Assembly (NCBI GenBank): GCA_025055455.1
Contig: JANWXD010000002.1
Span: 195,808-259,807 of the forward strand
From: Bryobacteraceae bacterium
Lineage (GTDB): Bacteria > Acidobacteriota > Terriglobia > Bryobacterales > Bryobacteraceae
Direction of reading: 5' to 3'
Length of the DNA stretch: 64,000 bases
Part shown: piece by piece, positions 40,528-48,983 of the stretch
Numbering within the stretch: position 1 is the stretch's first letter
Layout of the letters: each line of letters starts with the position of its first letter
The notes under the pieces: model-generated
Database searches by the model: none
What the model was told of the DNA's origin: nothing
Seen by the model: only the letters and a program-made list of their open reading frames with translations
Made by a program: the position numbers and the translations under genes

Positions 40528-41463
40528 ATGCGTGCGGCGTTGCTTGTGGTCGTGGCGGCGTGCGGATGGCTGACGCGGGTGGAGGCGCAAGGTCCTCCCC
40601 GCACCGAGGAGCCCTCCTGGGCGCCGAAACCCTTGCGCCCGGTGCCCTATACGCCGCCTCACAAACCGCACACCAAGCTGGCGGAACTGAAGGCGCGCCA
40701 CGCCGGAGAAAAGAACTGGCGCGAGGTAGTCGTGGACGACGACCACCTGCAAGCCCACTACGTGCACGCCGCGCCGGGGACCAAAGTCTCGCGCCGCTTC
40801 CACCCCGACACGCGCGCCTGGTGGATCGTCATGGACGGCGCGGTCCGGTTCGACATCGAGGGGCAGGCGCCCGTCGTGGCGCGCAAAGGTTCCATTGTGC
40901 AGGTCCCCATGCAGACGATCTACGCGCTGGAAACTCTCGGCGACCAGCCCGCCCTGTATTTGGAGGTGGGTATCGCCAAAGCCAAGACGTTTTATCCGCG
41001 GGATGTCGAGCCGCCCCAGCTGCCCGGATTCACGTGGCTGTCGGTCGTGCTGAATCGCAAGCCCGGGCCCTACGACCGCGGCAACCAGCCGCACCTGAAT
41101 CTGTACGAGCTGGCCGAGCGGCCGGAGTACAAGGGGCGGAACTTCACGCACCGGGCGGTGCACGATGACCGGGCGGTGGCCAACATCATCTATGGCTACG
41201 AGAAACTGCTGCCGCCGCTCGATCCGAACCACCGGGGCCACTATCATCCCGAGTGCGCGGAGTTCTGGCTTGTGATGGCGGGTCAGATTCGCTACCCGAT
41301 CGAGAATGTCGGGGTGATCATCGCCGAGGAGGGGGACGTCGTCTACGTGCCGCCGTTCACGTTCCACGCGCCGCGCTTTCACGGTCCGGGCCCGTCCTGC
41401 CGGCTGGCCATGAACGGCTATCCCAACATCGCCCACGTCTATGACTTGGCGCGGCCTCACTGA
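40528..41463 (+). CDS. Secreted double-cupin protein
   Basis: A 311-residue protein with a signal peptide (MRAALLVVVAACGWLTRVEAQ) and two cupin folds. GGAGG lies 8 bases before the ATG at 40528. The first cupin has VSRRFHPDTRAWWIVMDG; the second has RGHYHPECAEFWLVMAG, then GDVVYVPPFTFHAPRFHG, with His and Glu residues in metal-ligand positions. Cupins may be oxygenases, isomerases or binding proteins. The export signal suggests an envelope or periplasmic enzyme. No partner gene is near. Confidence 0.82.
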   Translation: MRAALLVVVAACGWLTRVEAQGPPRTEEPSWAPKPLRPVPYTPPHKPHTKLAELKARHAGEKNWREVVVDDDHLQAHYVHAAPGTKVSRRFHPDTRAWWIVMDGAVRFDIEGQAPVVARKGSIVQVPMQTIYALETLGDQPALYLEVGIAKAKTFYPRDVEPPQLPGFTWLSVVLNRKPGPYDRGNQPHLNLYELAERPEYKGRNFTHRAVHDDRAVANIIYGYEKLLPPLDPNHRGHYHPECAEFWLVMAGQIRYPIENVGVIIAEEGDVVYVPPFTFHAPRFHGPGPSCRLAMNGYPNIAHVYDLARPH

Positions 41464-41485
41464 GGGGCCCGTCCCGGCAGCTTTT

Positions 41486-41866
41486 TCAGCGCATGCGCGG
41501 CAAAATCACCCGCAGGTCTGTTTTGGAAAAATCCCGATCGAGCGTCAGAAGCGGACAATCCTCGACCTTGGCTAGGGCGTAGGCGAAGCAGTCTCCGAGA
41601 TTCAGCGGATAGCGGAGACGCGCCTCGGCGGCGATCTCCGCCTGCTCCTCTGTAGGCGGAACCAGACGGATGGGCGAGGCCCGAATCGCGTCCCGCAGCT
41701 CAGCATACAGATTTGGCTGGCGATCCTGGAGCAGCGCGAGGGTTTCGGCGTAGTTCACCGCGCTCATGCGGAGCGCGCGGGCGTTCTCCTGAAGGCGGTC
41801 CGCCGCCCATGGCCCGAACTCCTCGTTGAAAAACACAGCGACCAGAATGGAGGTATCTACGACCAC
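41486..41866 (-). CDS. vapC: PIN-domain toxin of a VapBC-like module
   Basis: A 126-residue PIN-domain ribonuclease-type protein. Acidic active-site residues are present: Asp4 (VVDTSILVA), Glu41 (NYAETLALL), Asp92 (LNLGDCFAYALAK) and Asp110 (LLTLDRDF). It matches VapC toxins, which cut RNA and are restrained by VapB. Its ATG lies 10 bases inside the end of the antitoxin gene, as expected for the pair. It converges on the cupin gene with 22 bases between stops. Confidence 0.9.
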   Translation of the reverse strand: MVVDTSILVAVFFNEEFGPWAADRLQENARALRMSAVNYAETLALLQDRQPNLYAELRDAIRASPIRLVPPTEEQAEIAAEARLRYPLNLGDCFAYALAKVEDCPLLTLDRDFSKTDLRVILPRMR

Positions 41867-42090
41867 AATTCGTCCTCGTTGCGAAACTTACGCCTGCGGC
41901 GAACGGGCGCCTTGAGGCCCTGGCCCAGCCAGGATCGAAAATCGTACTCCCGGCTTGGGCTCAGGCGCTGCACGGCCTCGCGGACGGCGAGTCGAATGGC
42001 GTCGGATTTGCGCGCAATCTTTCGCTCCTTCATGAGCAGCTCCAGGTCGCGCTCGAATTCCAGGGTGACATTGATGTTGAGCTGCTTCAT
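41857..42090 (-). CDS. vapB: Ribbon-helix-helix antitoxin of the VapB type
   Basis: A 77-residue protein from ATG 42090 (MKQLNINVTLEFERDLELLMKERK), with a beta-strand then two helices as in ribbon-helix-helix DNA-binding proteins (KSDAIRLAVREAVQ). The basic C-terminus (PVRRRRKFRNEDELW) is the likely toxin-binding tail. An ATG three codons upstream is also possible. Upstream 42091-42228 shows no gene. The pair is probably autoregulated, though no operator is evident. Confidence 0.82.
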   Translation of the reverse strand: MKQLNINVTLEFERDLELLMKERKIARKSDAIRLAVREAVQRLSPSREYDFRSWLGQGLKAPVRRRRKFRNEDELWS

Positions 42091-42228
42091 ACAGCCCATT
42101 TTAAAGCCTTGGGCTGCATGCGGACCGCGGGGTGAACGGGCGCACCGGCGATGGGGTCGGCAAGGTGGGCAGCATTCCTCATCCAACGCCCGGTTGGCTC
42201 GTTGCCCAGCCGGGGATCGGGCGGCACG

Positions 42229-42909
42229 CTATTCCAGGGCACGGAGACGCTCCAGCAAGCGTCTTGCCGCCTGCTGGCTGGCGTCTTTTTTTGAGGGAGC
42301 TTCGCCTACCGCGGACCATTCCCGGCCGATGCGGGCCTCGACGGTGAACATGCGGGCGTGCGCCGGGCCGCGCTCGGCCACCGTGACGTACTGCGGCGCC
42401 GGCAGCTTGCGGGCCTGGGCCAGCTCCTGGAGCGCCCCTTTGTAATCCGCGGCGGGTTCGATCTCTTTCAGGGCTCTGGCGATGTGGGTCGAGACGAAAT
42501 GGCGCGCTGCCTCCATGCCTCCGTCGAGGTACAGCGCCGCGATCAGCGCTTCCAGGGCGTTGGCCAGCAGGGCCTTCTTGTGCCGGCCGCCGGTGTGCTC
42601 TTCGCCCCGGCCGAGGAGCAGGTATTTGCCGAGCTCCAGCCGTACCGCGGCCTCGTAAAGGTGCCAGCTGCTCACCAGGCGGGCGCGGAGCCGGGACAAC
42701 CGACCCTCGGAAAGTTCCGGGTGCGCTTGCACCAAGGCTTCGCTCACTAGAAAGCCGAGGACCGCATCGCCGAGAAACTCCAGTCGCTCGTTGTGCTGAC
42801 CGCCTGTTTCGTACACCCGGGAGCGATGCGTGAGAGCCTGGCGCAGCAGTTGCTTATCCCGGAAGCAGTAACCGAGCGCGGCTTCGAGGCTTTCCAAATC
42901 CTCGGGCAT
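42229..42909 (-). CDS. rnc: Ribonuclease III
   Basis: At 226 residues this is a standard RNase III that cuts double-stranded RNA for rRNA maturation. The signature NERLEFLGDAVLGFLVSE is intact, with downstream [16 protein letters not shown] and the second acidic site in ALLANALEALIAALYLDGG. A double-stranded-RNA binding domain occupies about 155-225 (DYKGALQELAQARKLPAPQY, then SKKDASQQAARRLLERL). It follows the TPR gene by 33 bases on the same strand, so it may be the last gene of that operon. Confidence 0.96.
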   Translation of the reverse strand: MPEDLESLEAALGYCFRDKQLLRQALTHRSRVYETGGQHNERLEFLGDAVLGFLVSEALVQAHPELSEGRLSRLRARLVSSWHLYEAAVRLELGKYLLLGRGEEHTGGRHKKALLANALEALIAALYLDGGMEAARHFVSTHIARALKEIEPAADYKGALQELAQARKLPAPQYVTVAERGPAHARMFTVEARIGREWSAVGEAPSKKDASQQAARRLLERLRALE

Positions 42910-42942
42910 GCCGGAGGAATCGAACTGCCCCGGCGCCGAACT

Positions 42943-43773
42943 TCAAGGCTTCGGTTGGGGCGTCGGTGGGGCCGGCGGAGCGGCGGCCCCTTTGGCCTGC
43001 AGGGCGCGGGCGCGCTCGGCCTGCGCCACCTGCCGGATCTGCGGATGCGCGTTCGGGTCGTTCATGACCTTGTCCAGCACGGCAATGGCTTCGTCGTACT
43101 TACCGGCTTTGTTGTACGTGGCGCCCAACCTCACGAAGGTCGCCGGATCCTGATTGACCGCCGTTTCGATCGAGGCTTTGAACTTGGCGATGGCCTCGTC
43201 GTAGTTCTTGCGAGCCAGCGCCGCCAAAGCCAAGGTTTCCAACGCCTGCGAATTCATATCCCTCTTGGCAGCTTCCCATTGCTCCTCGGTGACCTGGGGG
43301 TTGGGGCGAGGCGCTTTCTGAATGAGCTCCTGAGCGGTGCGGACGTATTTTTCCACCCGAGCCAGTTTTTCTTCCCGGTCCAAGTCGAACTCCCGCGTGC
43401 GCTGGGCGATCGCATTGGCCAGCATCAGCATCGCCATGTAATGGTTCGGGTCCGCCTGCAAGGTCTGCTCGGCGTACACAATCATGTTGTCGATATCGTT
43501 CTTCTGCTGGTAGGAGACGGCGATAAAGTGCAGCGCCGTCGCCTTGAACTCGGTGTCGGCGAATTTTTCGATGAGTTCTTTCGCCGCCTTGATACGGCTG
43601 TCGGGATCCGGCGCCTGGAACATGGCCATGATGGCCTGTCCCTCAGCTTGGGATTTGACCGTGGGCTGCTTGGCGACCGGAGTTTCCTGAGCCGCGCCCG
43701 CGGGGGGTTGGGCGCAGAGGGCCGCTCCCAAGGTCGCAGCCAGCAAAGCAGTGTGAGTGTATCTTCGTCTCAT
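42943..43773 (-). CDS. Secreted TPR protein
   Basis: A 276-residue protein starting at ATG 43773, with GGGAG upstream. The longer frame reads through a non-coding stretch. The signal peptide runs to about residue 28 (LLAATLGAALCAQPP). The mature part has TPR-like helices (KATALHFIAVSYQQKNDIDNMIVYAEQ, ALETLALAALARKNYDEAIAKF, KAGKYDEAIAVLDKVM) and ends in a proline/alanine tail. TPR units hold protein partners; the target is not known. It lies between a second TPR gene and rnc. Confidence 0.85.
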   Translation of the reverse strand: MRRRYTHTALLAATLGAALCAQPPAGAAQETPVAKQPTVKSQAEGQAIMAMFQAPDPDSRIKAAKELIEKFADTEFKATALHFIAVSYQQKNDIDNMIVYAEQTLQADPNHYMAMLMLANAIAQRTREFDLDREEKLARVEKYVRTAQELIQKAPRPNPQVTEEQWEAAKRDMNSQALETLALAALARKNYDEAIAKFKASIETAVNQDPATFVRLGATYNKAGKYDEAIAVLDKVMNDPNAHPQIRQVAQAERARALQAKGAAAPPAPPTPQPKP

Positions 43774-43822
43774 GCCCGTACTCCCTTCCCTGACCCGCCC
43801 CTGGGGCGGGCCGTTTCTAGTC

Positions 43823-45316
43823 TCATTGTCCTCTCCGCTCCTTGCGATAGGAGCCTTGCAAACCCTGTTCGGCGGCCTGGCGGGCTGGCGCGGAAGCGCC
43901 CTGCACCCGGAGCGCCTCGCGGTAGTGCTGGTTTGCGCGTTCCGATTCCCCCGCCACATCCGCTAGCCGCCCCAGATAGACGTGAGTCCACGCCCGCACC
44001 GGTGGTTCCGGCGCCAGCTCCAGCGTTCTTTCGAACAGACGCTCGGCCGTCTCCGGGTCATTTTCGAGCACCGCGATCCGGGCCAACCCATAGTATGCCT
44101 GGGCGTGTAACGTGCGGTCGTCCGTCTCTCGGAGCAGTCGTGCAAACGCCTCACGGGCCTCCGCCAGCCGCCGGTCGCGATACAGCTGTTCGGCCTCTTC
44201 CGCAGTCTTGCGCGGCCCCGAGGGCTCGGGCGGCGCGACGGCCGGCACGACCTTGGCTTTCCGTACCGGCCGCTCGGAGGCGAACTCCACCTTGTCGAGG
44301 CGTCGCTCTTCCCGGCCCAGATCCAGCGCGGCAACCATTTCGGGAAAGTAGAATCGCAGCGACTGCTCCTGCTTTTCGTAGAGCGCGAGCTGTTCGGCGA
44401 AAAATGGCGCCAGAATGAAACCCTCCCGGAGGGCCTGCTCGACGGCCGCCTGTTTGCGCGGAGCCGGAGCGCGCATCAGCCGCGCCTCGACGGCCTTGAT
44501 CAAGGATTCGATGCTCAACAGAATGAAGTCATTCTTGTATTGCTCCTCGAGGGCGGGGGCGCCCAGGGCGTAATCCAGCAACGCTCGTTTTTCTTGGAGC
44601 TTTTCGGCGTGCCGCAGCACGATCGGGTCGATGACGTAGTGCAGGTAGGCATGCCGGACGTCCTCGACTTGGGGCTCGGGTGACGGCGTCAACACGACAA
44701 AGTACTCGTTGCCGTAGCTGCGGCTGTGAATCTGATTGGGCGCGCCCAGAAGATCCACATAGATCTGGAAGCGCCCGCCCAGCCGCGTGCTGCCAACGTG
44801 GCGCAGATAGGCGTTGACTTCCGTGACCGCCTGGGTCACGGGGCCGTGGTAGCGAGCGATGATTTCTTCGAAGGCAGGCTGCGCTTTGCGCCACAGCTCG
44901 TCCAGACCAGCTTCCCGGTGGAAGCGGGCCAGCAAGGGCCCCAGGCCGTCCAAGGGGATCACGTCCGGCGGCAGTTCGTTTTGCCGGAGCCGGAAGGCGA
45001 ACTTCGGGGGGCCGTCCACGACGAGAGCGAACGAGACGTACTGGCCCAGATCGGCCGAAGGATCGCTGCGGCGGCGCTCGGCGACGAAGCGCTTCAGCTC
45101 CTCGAGGGAGGGAATGTCGCGTGCGGCGAGCTGCTGGCGCAGGAAGTGACGGAAAGGGTGGTTGGCGGGGGAGTCGAGATCGGCGTCGTAGCCGGCGGCG
45201 TTGATGGCGGCCAGCACGCTGAAGAGCGCGGGACTGGCATCCAGCTCGCCCGCCTCGGAAGCGGATGCGGTCCCCCAAGCGATCCACAACGCCGCCGCGA
45301 CCAACAGAGCACTCAA
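43823..45316 (-). CDS. Secreted protein with unusual N-terminal domain and TPR tail
   Basis: A 497-residue protein. The start TTG at 45316 has a GAGGCAGG stretch upstream and opens a signal peptide (LLVAAALWIAWGTASA). The first 330 residues form a domain I do not recognise with certainty. It contains YGNEYFVVLTPSP and DVRHAYLHYVIDP, where an HExxH-type zinc helix would be expected; here it reads RHAYLHY without the Glu. Residues 380-490 are TPR repeats (AEEAEQLYRDRRLAEAREAFARLL, DPETAERLFERTLELAP). It could be a degenerate metallopeptidase serving as a scaffold. It follows the TonB receptor on the same strand. Confidence 0.72.
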   Translation of the reverse strand: MSALLVAAALWIAWGTASASEAGELDASPALFSVLAAINAAGYDADLDSPANHPFRHFLRQQLAARDIPSLEELKRFVAERRRSDPSADLGQYVSFALVVDGPPKFAFRLRQNELPPDVIPLDGLGPLLARFHREAGLDELWRKAQPAFEEIIARYHGPVTQAVTEVNAYLRHVGSTRLGGRFQIYVDLLGAPNQIHSRSYGNEYFVVLTPSPEPQVEDVRHAYLHYVIDPIVLRHAEKLQEKRALLDYALGAPALEEQYKNDFILLSIESLIKAVEARLMRAPAPRKQAAVEQALREGFILAPFFAEQLALYEKQEQSLRFYFPEMVAALDLGREERRLDKVEFASERPVRKAKVVPAVAPPEPSGPRKTAEEAEQLYRDRRLAEAREAFARLLRETDDRTLHAQAYYGLARIAVLENDPETAERLFERTLELAPEPPVRAWTHVYLGRLADVAGESERANQHYREALRVQGASAPARQAAEQGLQGSYRKERRGQ

Positions 45317-45352
45317 GCGTGAACCTGCCTCGATTCTGCTTCCCAGTGTAAC

Positions 45353-47137
45353 TCAGCGGCTTCGGCCGAACAGGGTCCATTCCAGGCCCGCCACGATGGC
45401 GCGGCCCGGCATGGGAACGCCGGCGATCTCCTCGTAGGCCGTGTTGCCGACATTGGTGAGCTGGAGGAACGGCCGCAGGCGCCCGGTTGCACGCGCCAAC
45501 GAAAGATCCACGAGCGCGTAGGGATCCCGAGCATAGCGCTGGAGCACCCCCACGCGGAGGCGCGCCGCGATCCCGCGCCCGATGCCCGTCAGCGCGACGA
45601 CCCCTGAGTGGACGGGGTAATTGAACACGTAGCGGGATTGAACGCCGGGCAGCGGGGTTCGAGCGCCCTTGAGGCCGGTGTAGCGGAAATCGAGCTCGTG
45701 GCGGCGCCGCAGCCGGGCGGTGAACGCCGCTTCGACGCCCGTGAACCGCAGCCGATGGATGTTGGTGGCGCGCCAGATATCGTTGGGCGAACGGCGCACG
45801 TAATCGATGCCGTCCCGTTCGCGGCGGTGAAAGACGGTGAGTTCGGCGCGGAGGCCCTCCCGCGGGTGCCAGTCGAGTCCGGCATCGTAACTCCAGGCCC
45901 GTTCCGGCCGCAGGTCCGGTGAGCCCCGGTTGGCGGGATCGTGGTAGTACAGGTCCGTGAAAGAGGGCAGGCGGAAGGCGCGAGCGGCGCTGGCGCGGAC
46001 TTTCCAACGCGCCGACAGCCAAGCGCCGAAGCTGGCCGAGGGCGCGAAAGCCCCGTGGCCGGCCCCGTAGACTTCCTCTCGCGCCCCGAGCGTGAAGGAA
46101 AAACGGCGTAGGGCACGCACGTCGAAGGCGGCGTAGGCGGCGCCGCGGGCCCGAACGTGGTTGCCCAGATTCGTGCTCACGATGGCGTCGCGGTAGCCCT
46201 CCAGACCGTAATGGAGCCGCGCGGCGGTCCCCAATAAGGCTCGGCGCCGGACCGCTCCCTGGAAGCCCTCCACAATGTGCCGGTTCGTGAAGACCTGGGG
46301 CCGGTCGCGGTAGAGCACGAACAGGTCGGTGTGGCGCCGGAAGGCCACCGAGACATCGGTGCGTTCTCCGAGCTGTTGGCGCACTCCGGCAAACCAGGTC
46401 TTGGTGCGCTCCCAGGAGTTGAAGTTTCCATAGAAACGGTCGGCGCCGAAGGGGCGGTCGTTGTGGGCCAGCAGCAAGGACGTACCGCCCCAAGGGGAGC
46501 GCCAATGCGTCGAGGAGGCCACCGACAGATTGCGGTAGTCGCGGTTCGGCCGGAACCCCGAGGAGAAGTCTCGGGAAAAGGTCAAAAGCTCGCTGAAGCT
46601 GCCGCGTGCGAGGCCGAGGGAGACGCGCTGCTGGTTGACGCCGAAGTTGCCCACCGCGCCCCGGAGCCGGAATTCGGATGATTCCGGACGCCGCGTGAGA
46701 AACTGCACGACGCCGCCGACGGCGTCCGAGCCGTACAAGGTCGAGCCGGAGCCTTTGAGCACTTCGATGCGGGACAGCGCCTCGAGCGGAACCGGCACGT
46801 CCATGTTGTGGTGCCCAGTTTGCGCGTCGTTGAGGCGGAAACCGTCCAGCAGCACGAGAGTCTGCCCGAAGGTACCGCCCCGAATCGACAGATCCGCCTG
46901 GACGGCGCCTGGCGCTCGCTGCCGCAGATCGAGCGAGGGCTCGAGCCGCAGCAGGTCGGCCAGCGTGCTCGCCAGCAACGGTTGATCCTCGACGGGCAAA
47001 TTCCGCACCGCGCGGTCGGCTTCTTCGAGCGGCACCGGCTCGTAGGTGCCGGTCACTACCACCGTTTCGCGCCTTTGCGGAGCGGTTGCGGCGTCTTGTG
47101 CCCACACGGCAACTAGCAAAGGCCAAACAAGAAGCAT
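45353..47137 (-). CDS. TonB-dependent outer-membrane receptor (BtuB-like)
   Basis: A 594-residue receptor with a short signal peptide (LLVWPLLVAVWA). A TonB-box-like VVVTGTYEP stretch and a plug domain (about 45-155: LADLLRLEPSLDLRQR, SIRGGTFGQTLVLLDGFRLND, EVLKGSGSTLYGSDAVGGVVQFLTRR) follow. A 22-strand barrel ends at LEWTLFGRSR. The plug resembles cobalamin or siderophore receptors; the lack of an obvious riboswitch or ABC genes nearby leaves the ligand open. It begins 12 bases after the HEAT-repeat gene stop on the same strand. Confidence 0.9.
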   Translation of the reverse strand: MLLVWPLLVAVWAQDAATAPQRRETVVVTGTYEPVPLEEADRAVRNLPVEDQPLLASTLADLLRLEPSLDLRQRAPGAVQADLSIRGGTFGQTLVLLDGFRLNDAQTGHHNMDVPVPLEALSRIEVLKGSGSTLYGSDAVGGVVQFLTRRPESSEFRLRGAVGNFGVNQQRVSLGLARGSFSELLTFSRDFSSGFRPNRDYRNLSVASSTHWRSPWGGTSLLLAHNDRPFGADRFYGNFNSWERTKTWFAGVRQQLGERTDVSVAFRRHTDLFVLYRDRPQVFTNRHIVEGFQGAVRRRALLGTAARLHYGLEGYRDAIVSTNLGNHVRARGAAYAAFDVRALRRFSFTLGAREEVYGAGHGAFAPSASFGAWLSARWKVRASAARAFRLPSFTDLYYHDPANRGSPDLRPERAWSYDAGLDWHPREGLRAELTVFHRRERDGIDYVRRSPNDIWRATNIHRLRFTGVEAAFTARLRRRHELDFRYTGLKGARTPLPGVQSRYVFNYPVHSGVVALTGIGRGIAARLRVGVLQRYARDPYALVDLSLARATGRLRPFLQLTNVGNTAYEEIAGVPMPGRAIVAGLEWTLFGRSR

Positions 47138-47149
47138 AAAGGTTGGATT

Positions 47150-47926
47150 CTAGCTCGCTCGCCGCCTGTAGCGGATCAGGGCGCGGAGGGCGCAAAAACG
47201 GACGGCGTGGGAAGGGTCCTCGCGGAGACCCCGGAGTAGGGGCTCGAATTCCTGTCGGCCCAGTTCGCCCATGGCCCAGGCGGCGGCACAGCGGAAACGC
47301 GGATCGGGATGGGCCGCAATCTTCCGCAAGGTGTCGCTCGCGGCCTCCTCGCCGAGGCGAATCAATACCACCAGTGCGGTGGTCGCCACTCGGTGGTGGG
47401 GATCCTGGGCCGCGCGACGTAGGGCCTCGAGGAGCCGCCGCGGCTCCGGCGAAGCGGCGATGCCCTCGACGATGTTGGCGCGAACCCGGGCATCCGGGTC
47501 CGCCAAGTGGCGCAGGGTCCACTCCAGGCTCGCTCCGGAGCGGGCGATCAACCGGGCGGCTTGGGAACGCACACGCGGATCGGAGCTCCGCATGTACGGC
47601 AGCACGGCGTAGGTTATGGGGGCGTGGCTGTGCGCCTGAGACAGCACCGCTAGCAGCCGGCGCGGCTCGGGTTCGACACCGGATTCCCGCATCTGCGCGG
47701 CGCAGCGCAGCAGTTGGAAGCTCAGATCCACGTTCCGCTGCCCCGCCTCACGGGCAATTTTCACCGCTTCGGCCAAAGGCGGTCCGCAGGGATCCAATAA
47801 AGTCCGGCAAACGGAGGCGGGGCTTTCCCGACTCGCTCGGGCGCGCTCGGGTGTCCGCTGTCCATCCGACGCAACGTCACGCAGCTTGCCGCTTCGCTCC
47901 TTTGCGGGTATGGGGTCTCCCTCCAT
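47150..47926 (-). CDS. HEAT-repeat protein
   Basis: This 258-residue soluble protein has no signal peptide. From about residue 100 to the end it is made of HEAT-like repeats of about 31 residues (SDPRVRSQAARLIARSG, PDARVRANIVEGIAAS, PHHRVATTALVVLIRLG, DPRFRCAAAWAMGELG, PSHAVRFCALRALIRY). The first 60 residues are charged and of low complexity. It resembles phycobilin-lyase-type or assembly-factor repeats; here it is only a probable protein scaffold. It precedes the TonB receptor in the same operon. Confidence 0.8.
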   Translation of the reverse strand: MEGDPIPAKERSGKLRDVASDGQRTPERARASRESPASVCRTLLDPCGPPLAEAVKIAREAGQRNVDLSFQLLRCAAQMRESGVEPEPRRLLAVLSQAHSHAPITYAVLPYMRSSDPRVRSQAARLIARSGASLEWTLRHLADPDARVRANIVEGIAASPEPRRLLEALRRAAQDPHHRVATTALVVLIRLGEEAASDTLRKIAAHPDPRFRCAAAWAMGELGRQEFEPLLRGLREDPSHAVRFCALRALIRYRRRAS

Positions 47927-48016
47927 CGGGCAGATACTCCCCTCGCTTCTCGGATCGGCAGAACGGCGAAATCACTGGAGGGTCCCGCGTTGCGCCCTAT
48001 ACTGGAGATTCGGGCC

Positions 48017-48595
48017 ATGACCCCAACGGTCGCTCGAGTCGTAGTGTTGGTCTGCTGGACACTGATGGGCGTCGTGGCGGTGGCGAGTTACGTCGGCGCC
48101 GCGCGCCGGCGGAGGCGCACCGGCCTCGATCAACGACCCGCGCAGCGCTCTAGCGTCTCCCTGTGGGGTTTAGCCATGGAAGCAGCAGCCTTCGGTTTGA
48201 TTTGGAGCCTGCCACGATCCGATACCGGCCCCGAAATTCTCGGGTGGATGGCCGCCGGCTTGGCGGTGGCGGCTGCCGGGCTTTTCGTCTGGGCGGTGCG
48301 GACATTGGGCGTGCATTTTCGGATTCAAGCTGTCGTGACCCACGATCACCAACTCGTCACCTGCGGCCCCTATCGTTTCCTTCGGCACCCGATCTATGCT
48401 TCGCTGTTGTGGATGCTGCTGTCGAATTCGTTGCTGGTCACCCGCTGGGAGGCTGCCGTGGGCGCTTTAGCTCTCTTCGTGGTGGGCACGGAGATCCGCG
48501 TCCGTGTGGAGGAGCGCTTGCTGGCAGTCTGCTTGCCGGAGGAGTTCGCCGCTTACCGAAGGCGGTTGCCGGCCTACATTCCGTTCTTGCGTTGA
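48017..48595 (+). CDS. Isoprenylcysteine carboxyl methyltransferase-like membrane protein
   Basis: A 192-residue membrane protein. The ATG at 48017 follows GGAG. Four to five hydrophobic segments are followed by the family motif LVTCGPYRFLRHPIYASLLWMLL and a C-terminal EERLLAVCLPEEFAAYRRRLP. These mark the ICMT/PEMT group, which methylates small molecules or lipids from S-adenosylmethionine. Bacterial members often lack a known substrate. It lies 55 bases before an arsenosugar-type pair, so a role in methylating an arsenic intermediate can be considered but is not shown. Confidence 0.85.
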   Translation: MTPTVARVVVLVCWTLMGVVAVASYVGAARRRRRTGLDQRPAQRSSVSLWGLAMEAAAFGLIWSLPRSDTGPEILGWMAAGLAVAAAGLFVWAVRTLGVHFRIQAVVTHDHQLVTCGPYRFLRHPIYASLLWMLLSNSLLVTRWEAAVGALALFVVGTEIRVRVEERLLAVCLPEEFAAYRRRLPAYIPFLR

Positions 48596-48650
48596 CCAGC
48601 ACGGTGAGCCCGCCGGAAGCGAGCGCTGGTGCTACACTGAACCGCTGAAT

Positions 48651-48983
48651 ATGGCCGGTTACTACCACCAGGAAGACCTGCCGCGGTTTGCCGAGATGGG
48701 CCAGTGCGCCCCGGAGCTGTGGCAGAAGTTTTCGGACTGGTACGGGGCGGTGTTTTCCGAGGGGGCCTTGAGCGCCCGCGAGAAGTCGCTGATCGCCCTC
48801 GCCGTGGCCCATGCGATTCAGTGCCCCTACTGCATTGACGCCTACACGCAGCAGTGCCTGGAGACGGGGTCGAACCTCGATCAGATGACGGAGGCGGTCC
48901 ACGTGGCGGCGGCCATCCGCGGGGGGGCTTCGTTGGTGCACGGTTTGCAGATGCGCAACGCGGCCGCCAAGGTGAGCCTGTGA
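48651..48983 (+). CDS. Arsenosugar biosynthesis-associated peroxidase-like protein (AhpD fold)
   Basis: A 110-residue protein with the carboxymuconolactone decarboxylase/AhpD fold. The CxxC active site is in AHAIQCPYCIDAYTQQC, preceded by LSAREKSLIALAV and followed by EAVHVAAAIRGGASLVHG. Family members of this length are commonly encoded directly before arsS. The stop overlaps the GTG start of the next gene, so the two are coupled. Its chemical role is not settled; thiol-dependent reduction is the inference from the CxxC. Confidence 0.9.
   Translation: MAGYYHQEDLPRFAEMGQCAPELWQKFSDWYGAVFSEGALSAREKSLIALAVAHAIQCPYCIDAYTQQCLETGSNLDQMTEAVHVAAAIRGGASLVHGLQMRNAAAKVSL

Noticed and set aside
41464-41485. 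Possible terminator GGGCCCGTCCC followed by TTTTT after the cupin gene
   Set aside because: The pairing is too weak to call a stem and the T-run starts 6 bases after it.
47138-47160. TAGAAT hexamer just before the TonB receptor start as a promoter
   Set aside because: It lies within 20 bases of the ATG and inside the HEAT gene end; the two genes look like one operon.
44529-47522. A 997-codon minus-strand frame overlapping the TonB receptor and TPR genes
   Set aside because: It reads out of phase through three real genes on the same strand and has no family signature.
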